From positions 434,001-498,000 of the forward strand of contig JAEQBH010001391.1 in the NCBI GenBank assembly GCA_016808115.1: a DNA stretch of 64,000 bases, written 5' to 3'. Under the pieces are notes generated by a model, which saw nothing but the letters and a program-made list of their open reading frames with translations, did no database searches and was not told where the DNA came from. Shown in pieces: positions 34,588 to 47,760 of the stretch. Position numbers and translations under genes: made by a program. Numbering within the stretch: position 1 is the first letter of the stretch; each line of letters begins with the position of its first letter. Source of the stretch: Tetrastigma voinierianum. Lineage: Eukaryota > Streptophyta > Magnoliopsida > Vitales > Vitaceae.

Positions 34588-36531
34588 AATAAAAGAAAAA
34601 TTTTTAAGGACATTTTTCCTCTGATTTGTTCTGCAGAATTATCCAATTTAATTGCAATGCAAGGTATGCAAAATTTTCTAGACATCTAAATATTCAAGTC
34701 CAGCCTCAAGGTCAGTCTCTACTTTATGCTGTGCAAAACTAAAATGTTGAAATTGTTTTACAAACAATATATTCATTGGATCCTGTTGAATAATGGGTTA
34801 TTTTCCTTTCTCATTTTCATATTGAGTCATTTAACTCCCTAAAGTTCTTCACGATTTTGATTGTTTCCTTTCTTCCAAATTCCATAGGCTTGTTTTTCAT
34901 ATTGATCTCCACTAATGTAGGTGATTTCAGCCTTCAAGATCAATCAGGTCTTTGGGCTTATATTGTTAGGTCAGTAATGTGGGTGTGATGGAAGGGAATT
35001 TTTAGGTTAAGATTACCCTGAACATTTTCTTCTCTTCTACCCTTTCTTTCTTATAGTTTCTCTAATAAACTCCCCTTAACTTCATGTTTGGGACATCTCT
35101 TTGATTTCTTCAATTCAGAACTGTATGCCCCCTATTTCACACTTGTAATTTCACTGGGAAATTTCCTTAGTTTGTTACCACTCAGGAATAGTGCAATGTT
35201 TTAACTTTTTAGGCTTTCTAACACTCTTAGCGAACTTTGGGTTAGTAGCTCCCCAGCATACACGTATGGCATTAGGGTACTAAAGTTGGAAACACCTCAA
35301 GAACTTAATTGTTCGCAGAGTTAGGCCACAAGATAAAACTTTATCCCTAGAAGCCTTCTTTCTCGTCAGATTTTCGCTTTCGTCTTTTCTTTTCATTCTT
35401 TGAGAGTTCCTCAAAACATAAACTCCCCCCAAACTTCATTTTCTTCTTCCTTCTGAATTCGGCAATCATTGGTTCTTTACTGAAGGATTGAATTTTCTGG
35501 ATGGGTTGGGGTTTCCATTGGCTTATTTTTGAAAAATCAGCATGTTTGGCTCAATTCATGGAACTAAGGTATATGCATCAGCATATTAATAAGGATGGCT
35601 AGGATGGCTCAAACTATCCAAGGTCATTCCATCATTTCCTCACACCGTATCACCTAGGATTTCGCCTCAATCAATAATCTAACAAATTCTAGAATCTGGA
35701 TTGAACAGCTGTGACTAACTATAAGGAGTATATTGACTCAGTTTTATTGATGAGTAGTTAAGTTAATTGATATTCAACAGGTTCCTTGACTTACTGTTCA
35801 TACCACAAACTCAAAAATATGTTTTGTTCCTTCTGTTGTATTACCTTCCTCTATTCTGGACTTATCAGTTAAATATAAGTAATTTTTGCACCTTGTGTTT
35901 CAATTAAACTATATGCATTTTGTCCTTATTCTGCAATTTTTCCTCATTTCAGCTTACTCCTACTCTTAACTCATTTATCTACTTAAGTTAATGACCTCTC
36001 AGTAATTTTTATTCTGGAACTATTTCCTACTTTGATTTCCTAATCATGCAACCACAAAGCAACATAACATTGAACAATCAAATGCAAAATAGCACACAAC
36101 AATTCAATTTAAATTTCTCATTTTATTTCTGATTCATTTGCAACTGTTGGATATACAGTAATGGATAAGGATGGTAATGAAGGTTAGGCAACGATAAGGT
36201 CTATTTTTTCTTTTTGGAAGAGGTGGCAAAATATCGTGGGATCCGTGTCTAAAGTGTTCAAATGAGTTGGGAATGAAGTGGAATTCCCATTTCCTCTCTT
36301 CCTTTCTCTTCTCGGGTTTCCTTCTCAACTGCTTCAATGACAACTTCATTAGAGATCAACTTTCTTGTTCAAAGACATCCCGCCTCTTCCCCAAGCCATT
36401 CATTGTATTCCTTCCATTCTCGCCATGACTTCCAAGAATTTAGGAAAGATTATTGTTAATCAAATCTAAATTTTCTCCAGCCATCTCCTTCCTCGCTTGT
36501 AGGATTCAGCCTCCCATTGCTTTTTTTGTCT
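34588..36531 (-). other. Non-coding region downstream of A2 3' frame
   Basis: No gene supported; it corresponds to 7975-9894 in A1. It contains the shared 'gcaatgttttaactttttaggctttcta' block. The last 150 bases may still encode frameshifted C-terminus of the 3' frame. Confidence 0.65.
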
Positions 36532-38156
36532 CTAATGCTCACTTTGTTTTCCAAATCCTCCTAGAGATTTGTATAGTAACTTGAAACCCTTGATTTGCTC
36601 CCCAAATTTAGTGCCATGCACTGTATCTCTTTTCTCTAACAATGCTAGGAGTTGAGAATCACGCTCAAACTGCTTGTTATAGAAAGCTTCATGACTTAGT
36701 TTGAGTTTCAAGAATGTGATCGATCTCTTTCCCTTCATTTCTTTCTCGAACTCTTCTCCTTGTCGCTTCAACATTTTTCCCATCCGTTCCTCTTTCTATT
36801 CGCCTTCCACTCTGTTCTCTCTTTGCATCTCCACCTCATGCTCCCTTTCTTTCTCGCTTAGCTCTTCTTCCTAATCGCGGGTCTCTTCTTTTCAATTCTT
36901 TTTCACATGGCTTCTCCGACCTCGCTTTGGGTTCCACTTTCTCCTTTCTTCATTCTCTCTCGCATGGCATTTAGAGCTCCAAAGATCGTTGTTCCTCTCG
37001 TGCTCCTCTCGAGCCTCCGTGCTGGAAATTTCCCTGCTTCTGCATGTGAGGAGAACCCGCCAAAGGGATGGAGAAGTCTATTACCGTCTTCATCCCGCCC
37101 CTTCACATCTCGCAAACATGTAATCATTGTTGTCGTGAGTTCACTCGTGCCTCCGCTTCTCTCGATCGCGGGCCCTCCGGGCCCCTTTCTTTTCCGGTCC
37201 CCGCCTCGGGTTTCACCTCGTTCTTACTAAAGACTTTTTCCTCCGGGTTTCGCACTCGCTAACTCCCCGTCGAAGGAGGGTGAAGCTCGGGGGACTTCTC
37301 TTCGACTCCCAAGTTCCCTTCACACCACTCCTTCAAGCATAAAACGTGATTGCCGCGAGGAAGTGACTTTTCGTTCTTCATGATACCTCATGATAGAGTT
37401 CTCTATGATAACTCCTATGTCGATCTTGTACCCCTCGAGTATGGCATACAAAGCAGCATGCCTTCTCTGCTCTTCACAAAGGCATAAATGTTTCGTTGAA
37501 CCAAATGCACGCCTCAGGAAGCAAACAATACCTTTGCTTCCCGAGGCTTCCTGCTCGTATTCTCGGCTTCCTTCTCCTTGGTCTAACTGCCCCTTCCACA
37601 AGTGAGCTTCAAGAATCTTTCTTAAAATCTCTATTTTTTCCAAAATTTTCGAATTTGAGCCATGCTTGTGCATTGTCATGCCATAGGCCTCGTTTGATGG
37701 CCTTGGCTTCGCATGAGACCCGCACTCTAACAAAACAGCTCCATCCTTCCTTCCTACCACATATCGAATAAACCTCTCACCGCACAGATACCCGTTGTGT
37801 GCGCAAGACTCTCCCATCCTCTCTCGCTCTATCATCTCTCAAAGGAGTCACAGTGGTCTTTGAATCTCCTCTCTCAGAATAAAACCCTTGTTAGCATAAT
37901 ACTTCTTCCACTGGGAATAAGCTTCATCTGAGACGAAATCTTCTACTTCTTCTTCTCTCCTCTTTCCCTTTCCCCTTTCTTCCCTTTCTTGAGAAGTCCC
38001 CGGAGCTTCGGGTGCTTCTGATGGCATCTCTCCTGCTTGTTCTTCCCGACGAATCTCATCTAACTGTTCTCCTTGACGAGTTTCTTCTTCTTCTGATTGT
38101 TCGTGTTCCCTCATTATCTCGTCTAGGTTAGGGACCAGTGTGGGAATTTCAGCCAT
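36532..38156 (-). pseudogene. 3' reading frame of A2
   Basis: Minus-strand counterpart of the A1 3' frame. It starts at the ATG at 38156 (MAEIPTLVPNLDEIMREHEQ), has a glutamate/arginine-rich stretch, then 'DFVSDEAYSQWKKYYANKGF', a frameshift, and 'HLWKGQ', 'RRHAALYAILEGYKIDIG', 'ENSIMRYHEER' further on. The C-terminal coiled coil contains 'EAFYNKQFERDSQLLALL', matching A1. At least two frameshifts break it. The 'YAIL.G..I..G..I..SI' pattern fits the known Athila 3' protein. Position after integrase is env-like, but no membrane segment or signal peptide is evident. Confidence 0.75.
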
Positions 38157-39119
38157 TGGAAGCAAGAGAAAAGCTTTTCCGAAGGTTTGGAATGCTAGGG
38201 TTTTCGGAGGTCGAGATCTGTGAGGGAAGACGGCGCTTAATGGTTGCGTGGGTTGGAGTGAATGAGATAGTTTCCAATAGCTGCAATTCAATCAATGTTC
38301 GTGGATGATTAATGCTTCAATTAAGACTGGCCGCGACTTCCAATTCCGCCTTTCATTTGAGATCATTAAATTTAGGCTTTTTGTCGAGTAGTCAAGCACA
38401 TGTCGCATTTTTATGTCACGATACCCGGGATGTCGCGACAATTCAGGGTTTTCCAGGAATTATTTGATGTGGCGACAATCTTTCTCCACTCAAATCCATT
38501 CAATCGTCGCGACATCACAAAACTGTGTCGCGACATGAATCTCCTTTCTTCAATACTCACTAATTGTTTTTTCCAAACTGGTCACGACATCAATGGTTTG
38601 TAGGGACATTAGCTTTGTCGCGACATAACCCTTCTGTCGTGACCTAAGCCCTTAATTCAATGATTTCAAAAGCTTTGAATTTTCTTATTGTTCCTACCCC
38701 GTTTAGACATCTCCTCAGGCATATTTTAAACAAAGATTTAACAACTAGTTCAAATATATCTACACTGGGTTGGTGGAGAAGGTTAATTCCCCTTTTCTCA
38801 TGTCACAATTCTCCGCAAGTTGTCGCTATTATCTCCCCGTAGTTGCTATTATTCATGTCTTTAACCCTTGCTGAAGATCACTGCAATATTCAAGAAAATT
38901 CTAATTAAACTACAATCGATTTCTAAAAATTAAATCTATCCTTCTAGAAAACAAATTCGACCTAATTCATCAGCAACTAAAAGAAAAGAAATATTTGCAC
39001 TTAAATCCTCGCGGCTGCCTCCCATTAGTCGCTTCGTTTTTGAGTCCCACCGACTGGCTGTTGTGGTACTTCTTCTTTCTCAAGAACCATTGAGTTCTTC
39101 AATCTCCTCCTCCTCGTTG
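38157..39119 (-). other. Spacer between A2 integrase and 3' frame
   Basis: No gene supported. A second GTCGCGAC cluster lies at 38327-38645 (for example 38506/38528 and 38618/38638). The same arrangement is present in A1 at 17947-19139. Confidence 0.65.
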
Positions 39120-40225
39120 AGATAATGCTTTAACCTTGTCCATCGACCTTGAATTTTCGCTACGCTAGCCCTCGTCATCGCCTCCAAATGTAGTACTTGA
39201 CACCACCGTGTATGGCCCACCTAACTGGATTTTAATTTCCTTTGAAATAATTTCGCCTAGAGTTAAACAACAAAACCCTCCGTTCCTGCTCAACTCTTTT
39301 CTCAAAATTCTCTGATCATGCCACATTTCTTTCTGTCTTATCTTTGTATATTCGAGCATCACATAAGCTTCATTCCGCTCTTCCACTCCGATACTGAGCG
39401 CCTTTCTTCCTCGCAGCCTTTAAAATCGGTTTAACTTTGATACCCACATTGCCTTGTATTCTAATTCAAGATGTAGATGACATGGTTTGCCAAACAACTC
39501 GTATGGGGACATTCCAACGGGGGGGTTTTGTATGCGCCTCGTAAGCCCAAAGTGCATCATCAAGTTTGGAAGACCAACTCCTTCCCAAGCCAGCTCACAA
39601 ACTTTTCAAGTATTCTTTGATCTCCCGTTGGAAATTTCGCTTGTCCATTGGTTTGGGATGATAGCTGCTCATTTACGTTTCGATCCCATACCCGCCTCAT
39701 GAGTTTGCAATGACGGTTTCAGAACGCCTCATCACTAATGGATGGTTCTCCTGGGGTTCCAAACTCCGCTTCAAAATATTCCTTGCAAGAACTACAACCC
39801 AGAGCTAGCATCATTCCTCGGACAAGACACCGTCCCACCCATTTGGAGACACCCATCGCAGCAAGATGTATAGGTTTCAAATGACAGGAAGGTCCCATAA
39901 AATCTATTCCCCAAACATCAAAATTCAGATCACCATACTTTAGGGGCATTCATTCCTGCTGCTTGATACTTCAACCTTGGCATCGATCACACACTTCACT
40001 CTACTCGCACAATCTCCAAGATATGGGCCAATAAAACCCTGATTGGAGTATCTTATGAGCTGTTCTTTCTCCAGAAAAATGTCCCCCATATGGTGATGCA
40101 TGGCATTCATTTAAAATGTTGCCTTGTTCACCTTCTGGCACACATCTTCTTATTATCATGTCAGCACTTCTCTTGAATAATAGTGGGTCATCCCAAATGT
40201 AATATCTCATTCGCCAGCCTTTCAA
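39120..40225 (-). pseudogene. int: Integrase of A2
   Basis: Frameshifted minus-strand integrase. The zinc-module region reads 'CHASPYGGHFSGERTAHKIL', and the first catalytic Asp is in 'DVWGIDFMGP'. The core after that is scattered over frames, with the C-terminal GPY/F-like 'LGGPYTVVSSTTFGG' near 39200. Order and sequence match A1, with far more indels. Confidence 0.8.
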
Positions 40226-40284
40226 GGTAGCTGAGTTCTCAAGGCATTACTCCACAAGCCGGCACTCACACACAAGATAACATG

Positions 40285-41560
40285 AAGCTTCGAAGGAACC
40301 TGGAACAATTCGTCTATCCGAAGTTCCTCGTTAATCCACATTTTCTTTCTTTCATCACGCTTCTTCTACCTTTACGTGGTCGGCTATCACATTACACATC
40401 CCTTTTATCCTTTATTTCTAAATCAAACTCTTGCAAACAAGAGCTTACCCATCTTATCAATTCAAGCAGCCTTTTTCGACATCGGGCATTTGATCGCCGC
40501 ATGATCCGTGTGAATTACCACATGGGATCCAAAATGTATTGCCTAAATTTTCACAAGCAAATACTATGGCTAGCATCTCTTTCAGCTGTTGAGCAGTTCT
40601 TGCGTCATCAAGGTCTTACTAGCATAGTATATGGCCCCGAATAATTTCTCTTTTCTTTTGCCCTAACACGCCTCCCATAGCAAATCAATGCATCACACAT
40701 TATTTCAAATCCCCTCGATTCCATTCTCAAACATTATAGGTGCCTGTATCAATCTGATCTTGATTTCATTTGAAAGCATCTCAGTGTGAGTCATCAAAAT
40801 TGAACTCAGGATCCTTTTCCAAGAATTCCATAGTGGTCTCGCTATTTTGAAAAGTCTGATGAATCTCCGTAAAATCCAAAGATGCCCCAAGAAACTTCTT
40901 TACTCCTTTTTACCGGTAGGTGGTGCAAGAGTCTTGATACTGATACTTGACTGGCCAACTTAATCCATTAGCAGAAATTTTACGCCCAAGAACAATCCCT
41001 TTCTCGATACCATAAATGGCATTTTTCCCAATTCAAGAATGCTTGTCTTGGCATCTTGAAGCATTGTTTCAGATTGTTTAAACATTGGATCAAAGATGGA
41101 TCCATACAAGAAAATCATCCATGAAAATTTCCATCACTTCTTTCAACCAAATATGAGAATATGTATGATCATGCACCTTCGGAATGTAGCCGAGCAATAC
41201 ATAACCCAAAAGGCATCCTTCTGAAGGCAAAGGTACCATAAGGGCATGTGAACGTGGTCTTTTCTTGATCCTTTGGTGCAATAGCAATCTGATTGTATCC
41301 TGAGTACCCATCCAACATCTGATCAATGAAAAGCAAAGGAAAATGATCTTTTCTGATTGCTGTATTCAACTTCCTGTAATCAATACATACCCTCCATCCT
41401 CACACCGTTTTGTTGAACAATTCATTTTTTTCATTTCGATCACAAGAAACCCTTTCGAACCACATGGATCGGGCTCACCCAATGACTATCCGGAATAGCA
41501 TAGATAAACCAAAGATTCAACAATTCGGTACCTCCTTTCGACTACTTCCTTCATCAATCG
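40285..41560 (-). pseudogene. pol: RT and RNase H of A2
   Basis: RT motifs on the minus strand: 'NTAIRKDHFPLLFIDQMLDG' followed by 'YSGYNQIAIAP', then 'TFTCPYGTFAFRRMPFGLC', and the catalytic box in 'IFMDDF'. RNase H pieces follow toward 40285 in broken frames. At least four frameshifts. The Gln of 'FIDQMLD' is intact here, whereas A1 has a stop there. Confidence 0.85.
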
Positions 41561-41928
41561 GATTCAGCCTTCGATGTTCTGCGTGATGGTTTTGAAGTTT
41601 CTTCTAGCGTAATCTTATGCATGCAACTCGTTGGACTCGATACCCTTCAAATTCTCTTCAATATGACCAAGCTAGAGATTCCTATGCTTCCTATCATTTT
41701 CAAGACCTTTGTTCCTCATCACCGAGTCTCATTTTAAATGATCACTGGTTTTTTTTCTTGGTAATTCTAAGTAGGCATACTTTAAATGACATGGCAACTC
41801 TTTCAAAACTAGCCCTTCTGTACTGGTCTCTTGATGAATTTCCTCTTTTTCACTATTTTCCCATTATCTTATGTTTTGCTTCAGCTCAACATAGCTATAG
41901 AATGAAATCATTGTATGGAAATTCGCAT

Positions 41929-42545
41929 TTATACATCTTCAAGATACCGGGAATTCATCTCTTTTTTCATTGATAAACCGAGTGTTACAATCATTGTTAA
42001 CATCAAGGCTGGAAGAGACAAAATCAGCCTACATTGCAACCTTCCTTGTCCCCGTCTTATATTTTCGTATACTTTGATCAAGTTAAACACAGCAGCTTCT
42101 TCTCCAACCCTTAAGATAAGAACTCCTTTTTGCATGTCAATCAAGGCAGCTCCAGTAGCTAGGAATGGTCTTCCTAATAGTAGGGTACTTGTGAATCTTC
42201 TTCCATGTCCGTAATGATGAAGTCTACCGGGAATACAAACTTTCCCAATGTTGACCAACACATTCAACGACCCTTCAAAGTTTCACCATCGATCCGTTCG
42301 GCTATTTGAAGAGTACGCTGGGTGGGAATAAGCTCCCCCAAACTTAATTTCTTGGCAATAAAGAGGCATCGCATTGATACTAGCTCCCGAGTCATGAGAG
42401 CTTCATGAATTCCATTCCTCCAACAATACAAGGAATTGTGTGAAACTTCCCGGTCCTTCATCTCATCGGTAGTTCTTTCGACACGCATCGCAAGTGGCAA
42501 GTGAGATTCACTATTCCTTCTTCTACTATTTTTCTTTCGTCGCAT
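41929..42545 (-). pseudogene. Protease of A2
   Basis: Minus-strand aspartic protease in two frames: 'RCLFIAKKLSLGELIPTQRT' with 'LQIAERIDGE', then after a frameshift 'LLGRPFLATGAALIDMQKG' and 'VLILRVGEEA'. The catalytic DSG region near 42390 is disrupted, while A1 keeps it at 56290-56298. Confidence 0.75.
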
Positions 42546-44230
42546 GTCCTTCGGGAATTTGCATAAAGTGGCATCCGAGTCACCACTTCAAGAAAAGGCA
42601 TACCGCATTTCCAAATTTTTCCGGAAAGTTTTCAAGAACTCAACCGGCTCCTCCATCTTCGATTCTCACAGCCTTTGTGGAAATGGGACCGCAGCTTGAT
42701 CCTTGGATGTTCTTCTTCTCACCCTTCTTTGTCATTCTCCGCTGTCTCTTCCTCTCCCGGTCTTCGCTACTCTTTGTTGCCGTCATCTTCTTTTCTTTCC
42801 TCTCTCTAACTCCTTCCCACTCCCAAGCCGCATACCATGCAAATTCAGTTCTTCCTCAGTCACTTGGGAAGGCATCTTCCTCCGGCTTTGCAGGTTAGGC
42901 CAAATCGCCTCTACTTGTGTCTCCGTGTTCTGTGTGGATGCATTGCAAGTGTTCTCGAAAATTTGAGAATTAGTAGCAATGGCTTCCACTCTCCAAATTT
43001 TGCTCTGGAGGTTCAACAAATCTTTATTATCCCCCATAAACTCCGCAGCGATCCGTCTCAAAAGATGGGCCCTCCTCTCACCACCCCGATATTCGGCTCC
43101 CGTGCTCATTTCCGTGTCTGCCACTGGAACCCCTGTGGCCGCTCGACACTTTTGATGAGGGTTCGCCCCGCCGCTCGAGAAGCCTCTCCACCATACGAGA
43201 AGTTCTCTATGGTTCCCGAGTGTCGCGGATAATGTGCTGAAGGTTAGGATTAGTTTGGAAATGGCAGCTCTTGGCTCACCCAAATAATTAACCTCTGCAG
43301 CATCATAAAGTTCTTCAGCCACTCCTCTCAAAGACTTCCTTCATTAACTCCCTTTCAATCGCTCCTATTTCATGAAAGCAAAGTGTGTCTTTCTTTCGCT
43401 TTGTCTAACCCGTGCATAATGGCATCCAACTTGGCCTCCATGTTGTCATCTTGCTCACTCCATGATCCCTCTCGCCGTTTCTCCTTGAAAGCTCGTATGA
43501 GTTTTCATGTTACACGGCTGCATCTTCAATCACTTTGCCTCTTCAAAGACTTTTTCGTCATCATCGCTCCACAAAGATGAAGCATCAATGATCCTTTTGA
43601 TATATCATTCATGGCATGATATATACTGTCCATCCGAGTCTTCGATCTATCCTATGCATTGACATCTTCAAAGAACTCGCTTGAATCTTTCCGTTACATA
43701 CGTGCTTTCATCTTCCCCCCGCCGGAACACAATGATTTCTCCCCTCCTTCTTTCGTGGTTAGGGCTCTGGGGAAAGAATCTCATTTAAGTAGGCCTCAAC
43801 TAACTCCTCCCAAGCATCACCGTAACCATATGGTAATGATTCATACTATGTAGTCAGCGGTGATCTCATAGGGAGAATGGGAATAGATGCGCTTTATGAC
43901 TTCTCGTCTCACCTCATTCAGCCTTATCAAAGATAATGCACTCATAAATCTTCCAGCGCCGTTGATCTTTCAGCCGGGATGACCAAGAACCGATGTCACG
44001 GACTATCAGACCGCTGCTGGCTTCAATTCAAAAATTACAGCATCAAACTCCAAGCAGCCGGTCTCATCAAGCCGAGTATTCTTCCCGTATAATTGGTCTC
44101 ATAAATCCTCCTATCGTGTCGGCTGACCTGGAGGCCTTCTAGTTTCTCTATATGTATTTCAACCCGATCCCGCCTTTCTTCGCCATGGCTTTGAGCTTTC
44201 GCCTCTTGGTCTTTCTGCTTCAGTCATTCT
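42546..44230 (-). pseudogene. gag: Gag of A2
   Basis: A heavily frameshifted gag. The clearest part is the C-terminal coil, 'FMGDNKDLLNLQSKIWRVEA', leading to 'MPSQVTEEELNLHGMRLGSG' and 'KELERGK', the plant gypsy 'LRSGKEL' signature before protease. The capsid part lies around 43600-44000, recognised by alignment with A1 and A3 ('catatggtaatgattcatac' in the complementary sense). Confidence 0.7.
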
Positions 44231-44504
44231 TCTATTTCTGGGTGGTTTCACCGGAATCGATCTGTTCCCCGTTTCCTATGCATCAAAGTTTTTCTCAAAG
44301 CAAACACACTCCCAATAATAGGGATTAGTCAAATCATCAAAAATATTCAATGTGTTTCGTTAAAGGTTACACAACCGAATCCATCGCTTGAAAATCTATT
44401 TTGTTCTTTTTTTTTTCTTAAATGTCCAAATTAGTATATCCTTCTTTCATCTGAATATTGATTTATTAAATTCTTTCGATCCCCGGCAACGGCGCCATAA
44501 AACT
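44231..44504 (-). other. A2 leader and tRNA-Asp primer-binding site
   Basis: The primer-binding site is perfect on the minus strand at 44480-44497 (plus strand TCCCCGGCAACGGCGCCA). A 7-base spacer TAAAACT separates it from the 5' LTR. A1 and A3 have the same spacer length. The rest is leader without a gene. Confidence 0.88.
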
Positions 44505-47500
44505 TGTTGGTTGAGACCAAAACGTGCATACAAAATTTACAACACTGCTACCCAAGGACTATTAACTAATCCCCAGCAACCTTGTCATAAAACTTGTTGA
44601 AATTATAATATATAAACCAAAAATCTCCCAGAATGTCATCATTTTCAAAGCTTCTGGTTTTACATGATATTCCTCTAAGTGCACAGCTCGATTAAGTACA
44701 AAACGACTTAAGTCCAAGATATCGATCCTCGTAGATCTCAAGAATTTAAAATCAACTACCCTGACTACTCAATTTCCATACTATTTGGACCACTAAATGA
44801 TAGTAAGATCCAGCATTAAGGTGCTAGAAAATTAAATGAAAATAGGGAGATAACTGAGATGAACAATAAACTTGAATGTAAAGAATAAAGAACACGAAAA
44901 GTTAGAAAATGAATAGAAAATGGAATAATTAATCGCTTAGAGAACGATTAAGATCAAATGCTATTGTGAAGAATCAATTCCATCACAACTTGTAAAACTT
45001 TCTCGTGAATTTCAAGCATCGTGACCGCCCATGCTACTAGTTCAGCCGGATCTCTCCACATCTCTGAATACATTTCATTATCTAATTTTCGACCGATTCT
45101 CTCGAATTCAGGAATTAGATAACTACTTTTACCAGGACTTCCTAATTTTGAGCATTTTTCTTTGCAATACTTCATACTCATTTTATGGATCAGACACCTT
45201 AGCTCCTAAGTTATCGGTCAGTTTTTCGTGATATACAACTGGTTACTCGTCTCAACAAATTAGAATGTATCACCCTCTCCCTTGACAGATCTCGCCACTG
45301 ATTGGGCCTCTATCCGAATTGAGGTGAATCCCTTTTGTTTGTTTAAATGGATAACTCGCTCAATTTTGATCTTGATTTCAAGCGAGAAGAGATGTATCCA
45401 AGTAAACTCACAGCACAATAGATCACTAATAACAGGTTCATATACCTTTAATGAGATGTTCATGGGCCCCAGAATGTACTTCGTGTCACTCAGAGGACCT
45501 CCTTGAAATCGTAGCAATGGACAATTTCAATACGGGTATAAGAAACCTGATATTCGCATCAAAAACTATAAAACCCATAACCTAAAGTAAATTCATAACC
45601 GAAATTCGTGAATTTGGTCGGAAATAACAATAGGAAAGATAAATTCGACAATAGCATTCACATAATGGAAGCCGGGGTTCCTCGACATCGGGACACACAC
45701 CTAAGATTCCTCTCATCATAAGAACGCATTTCTCGAACCGATAAACCGAATTCCAGAATTTGTCTGAACTTCAACTTTCCAGGTAGTAATTTGAAAAGAA
45801 TTGAATTATGTATTCAATTTTCTTCGCAAAACGACATAGATCCCATTTTAAAATAAAATAAAAATAGACCATCAATCTAATCTAATTCTAATTATCGATA
45901 TTGAAGAAAATAAAGAAAAGAAAAGAAAAGAAAAATCGAAGCTCATTTCATCCGCACTTCGCCCGGCCGCCAAGTTGCTTTAATGAAATTCGGGTAGTCA
46001 TAAGCATTTATGTGGTTCTCGGCCAGTCTCTAATCCCAATGTAGCTCACGTGGATTTTAGGAGTATCCGTGCCTAAGTCACTATTCAAGTCGCTGGCATC
46101 GCTTTTGTCAGGCAATATTGGATGTCGCTGACATCGATCTCACGTCGCGACATCAACTTAATACTTCTATGTAGCCTTGAATCGCCATTCATGATAGTCG
46201 ACATCAATATCTTATCGCCGACATCTTCACGCTCAGCAGATTTCAATTGTTCTTCTCCTCGATGTCGCTGACGTCGATATCTTGTCGCACCTCGCCAAGT
46301 CATCTCTAATCTTCAATCGATAGTCTTCGTGATGTCGCGACATCAATCTCTCGTCGCGACATCATCTTGTAGGATCAGAAGTCAACCTGTCGCTATGTCG
46401 TCGCTAATTTCAATATCTTGTCGCCACCTCATCTAAGGCTTCGCCCGCATTTTAATTTACGTCTTTCTGATGTCGATTATCAATCTCTTGTCGCCGACAT
46501 CATCTTAGATACCAGAGGCTTCAAGAATGCTACGTTGTCGCGATAAATAATATCTTTGTCGCGACATCTCTTTATGGCTCTACAGCTTTGGTCTGGTCGT
46601 CCCTAATGTCACGACATCGATATCTTGTCGCTACCTTACTATGAAGTCGCAGTCCACCGAGAGGCCTTGTCGCTGACTTAGATCTCATGTCGCGACATCA
46701 CTGGTGGCTGCGCCTTCACTTGATGGCTTTTGATGTCATGACTTCAAATTTCTATTGCGGATAGCAGTTTCATTTCCTTCAAATTTTCTTATCTGATGGT
46801 TCCTGATGTCGCGACTTAGATCTCATGTCGCGACCTCAACTTAGTTCTCTGGAGCTTTCAACTGGTTGCTTTTGGTGTCACGACAACAATCTCCTGTCGC
46901 GACATCTAGTCACGCCTTTTGCAAATTTTAACTAGTCCTTCCATCGCGATTCTCGATCTCACGGTTATTTACATCGCCTTAAGTCTTTTTTCATTTTAAG
47001 TTGGCTCTTCTGGATGTCGCGACATCAATCTCTTTGTCGTGACATCAACTAAAAGGATCTCGTTGTGTTTCAATCGCTTTCATGATGTCACGATTATCAA
47101 TATGTTGTCGCGGATATTAACTCTGGACACGCATGTTTCAATCTCGTCGCCACTGGTATTCTTCTTGATCGCTTCTCGATAAATGTATGACATCACTTCA
47201 TGCCTCCACAAGTCTCAATCGCTTGCTCTCGATGTCGCTACACGCGATCTTGTCGCGACTTCGATTCATGACTCAGACGTTTGAATCCGTGGTTTTGATG
47301 TCACGACTTCAACTTCATGTCGCGACTCGCCATTTCTTTACGCCTTCTCATGAGTAGCCCATGTCGCGACTTATAACTTGTTATCCATGTCGCGACCTCA
47401 TGACTGATCTGCGGTAAATTCCCAAAACCGATACAATGACTCACCATTTTCATTTCTGCTCGCGCCTGACTGCACTTTTCTTCCACTTATATTTATGCAT

Positions 47501-47640
47501 TTTTCTAATGCTTTTCTTCTTCTTCCATTCTACCTGCACAACAAATAAGTGAGTTTCTTCATTTCCTCGTAAAGTAATTGTCTCTTTTCATATGAAAAAT
47601 TACAGTAAAATGGACTAAAAATAGATGACTTTTAAGCTCA
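44505..47640 (-). repeat. 5' LTR of A2
   Basis: 3,136 bp, TGTTGGTTGAGACC to TTTTAAGCTCA. It is the same as 31241-34514 with many small differences. The palindrome array is at about 46100-47396, but many sites read TCGCTGAC, TCGCCGAC or TCGAC in place of TCGCGAC. Confidence 0.9.
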
Positions 47641-47760
47641 CGCTAGGCATTACTTGTTCACAACCTTTGAAATGCAACTCAGAATATACTTTGTTATCGT
47701 TATATGCTCTTTCTTTCTTTCTTTCTTTCATTGTTAAGAACCAGCAACTTTAGTTGGGGG
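47641..47760 (+). other. B3 first internal region resumes after A2
   Basis: Begins with the right-hand target duplication and continues 'gcattacttgttcacaacc', as in the uninterrupted copy near 52429. It ends TAGTTGGGGG, the polypurine tract before LTR b. Confidence 0.8.

Larger units (their letters stand above)
31241..47640 (-). mobile_element. Athila-like element A2, full length
   Basis: A 16,400-bp Athila-like element on the minus strand inside the first internal region of B3. LTRs 44505-47640 (5') and 31241-34514 (3'), intact tRNA-Asp primer site, gag, protease, RT, RNase H, integrase and 3' reading frame in that order. Flanks GTTAG (31236-31240) and GCTAG (47642-47646) are a one-mismatch 5-bp target duplication. 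The uninterrupted version of the site is present in the second internal copy near 52426. The coding regions are heavily frameshifted. Confidence 0.9.

Noticed and set aside
37320..37835. 171-codon open frame as an independent gene
   Set aside because: Its middle section aligns with the known Athila 3' protein pattern, and it lies in frame order within the A2 3' frame, so it is a fragment of that pseudogene.
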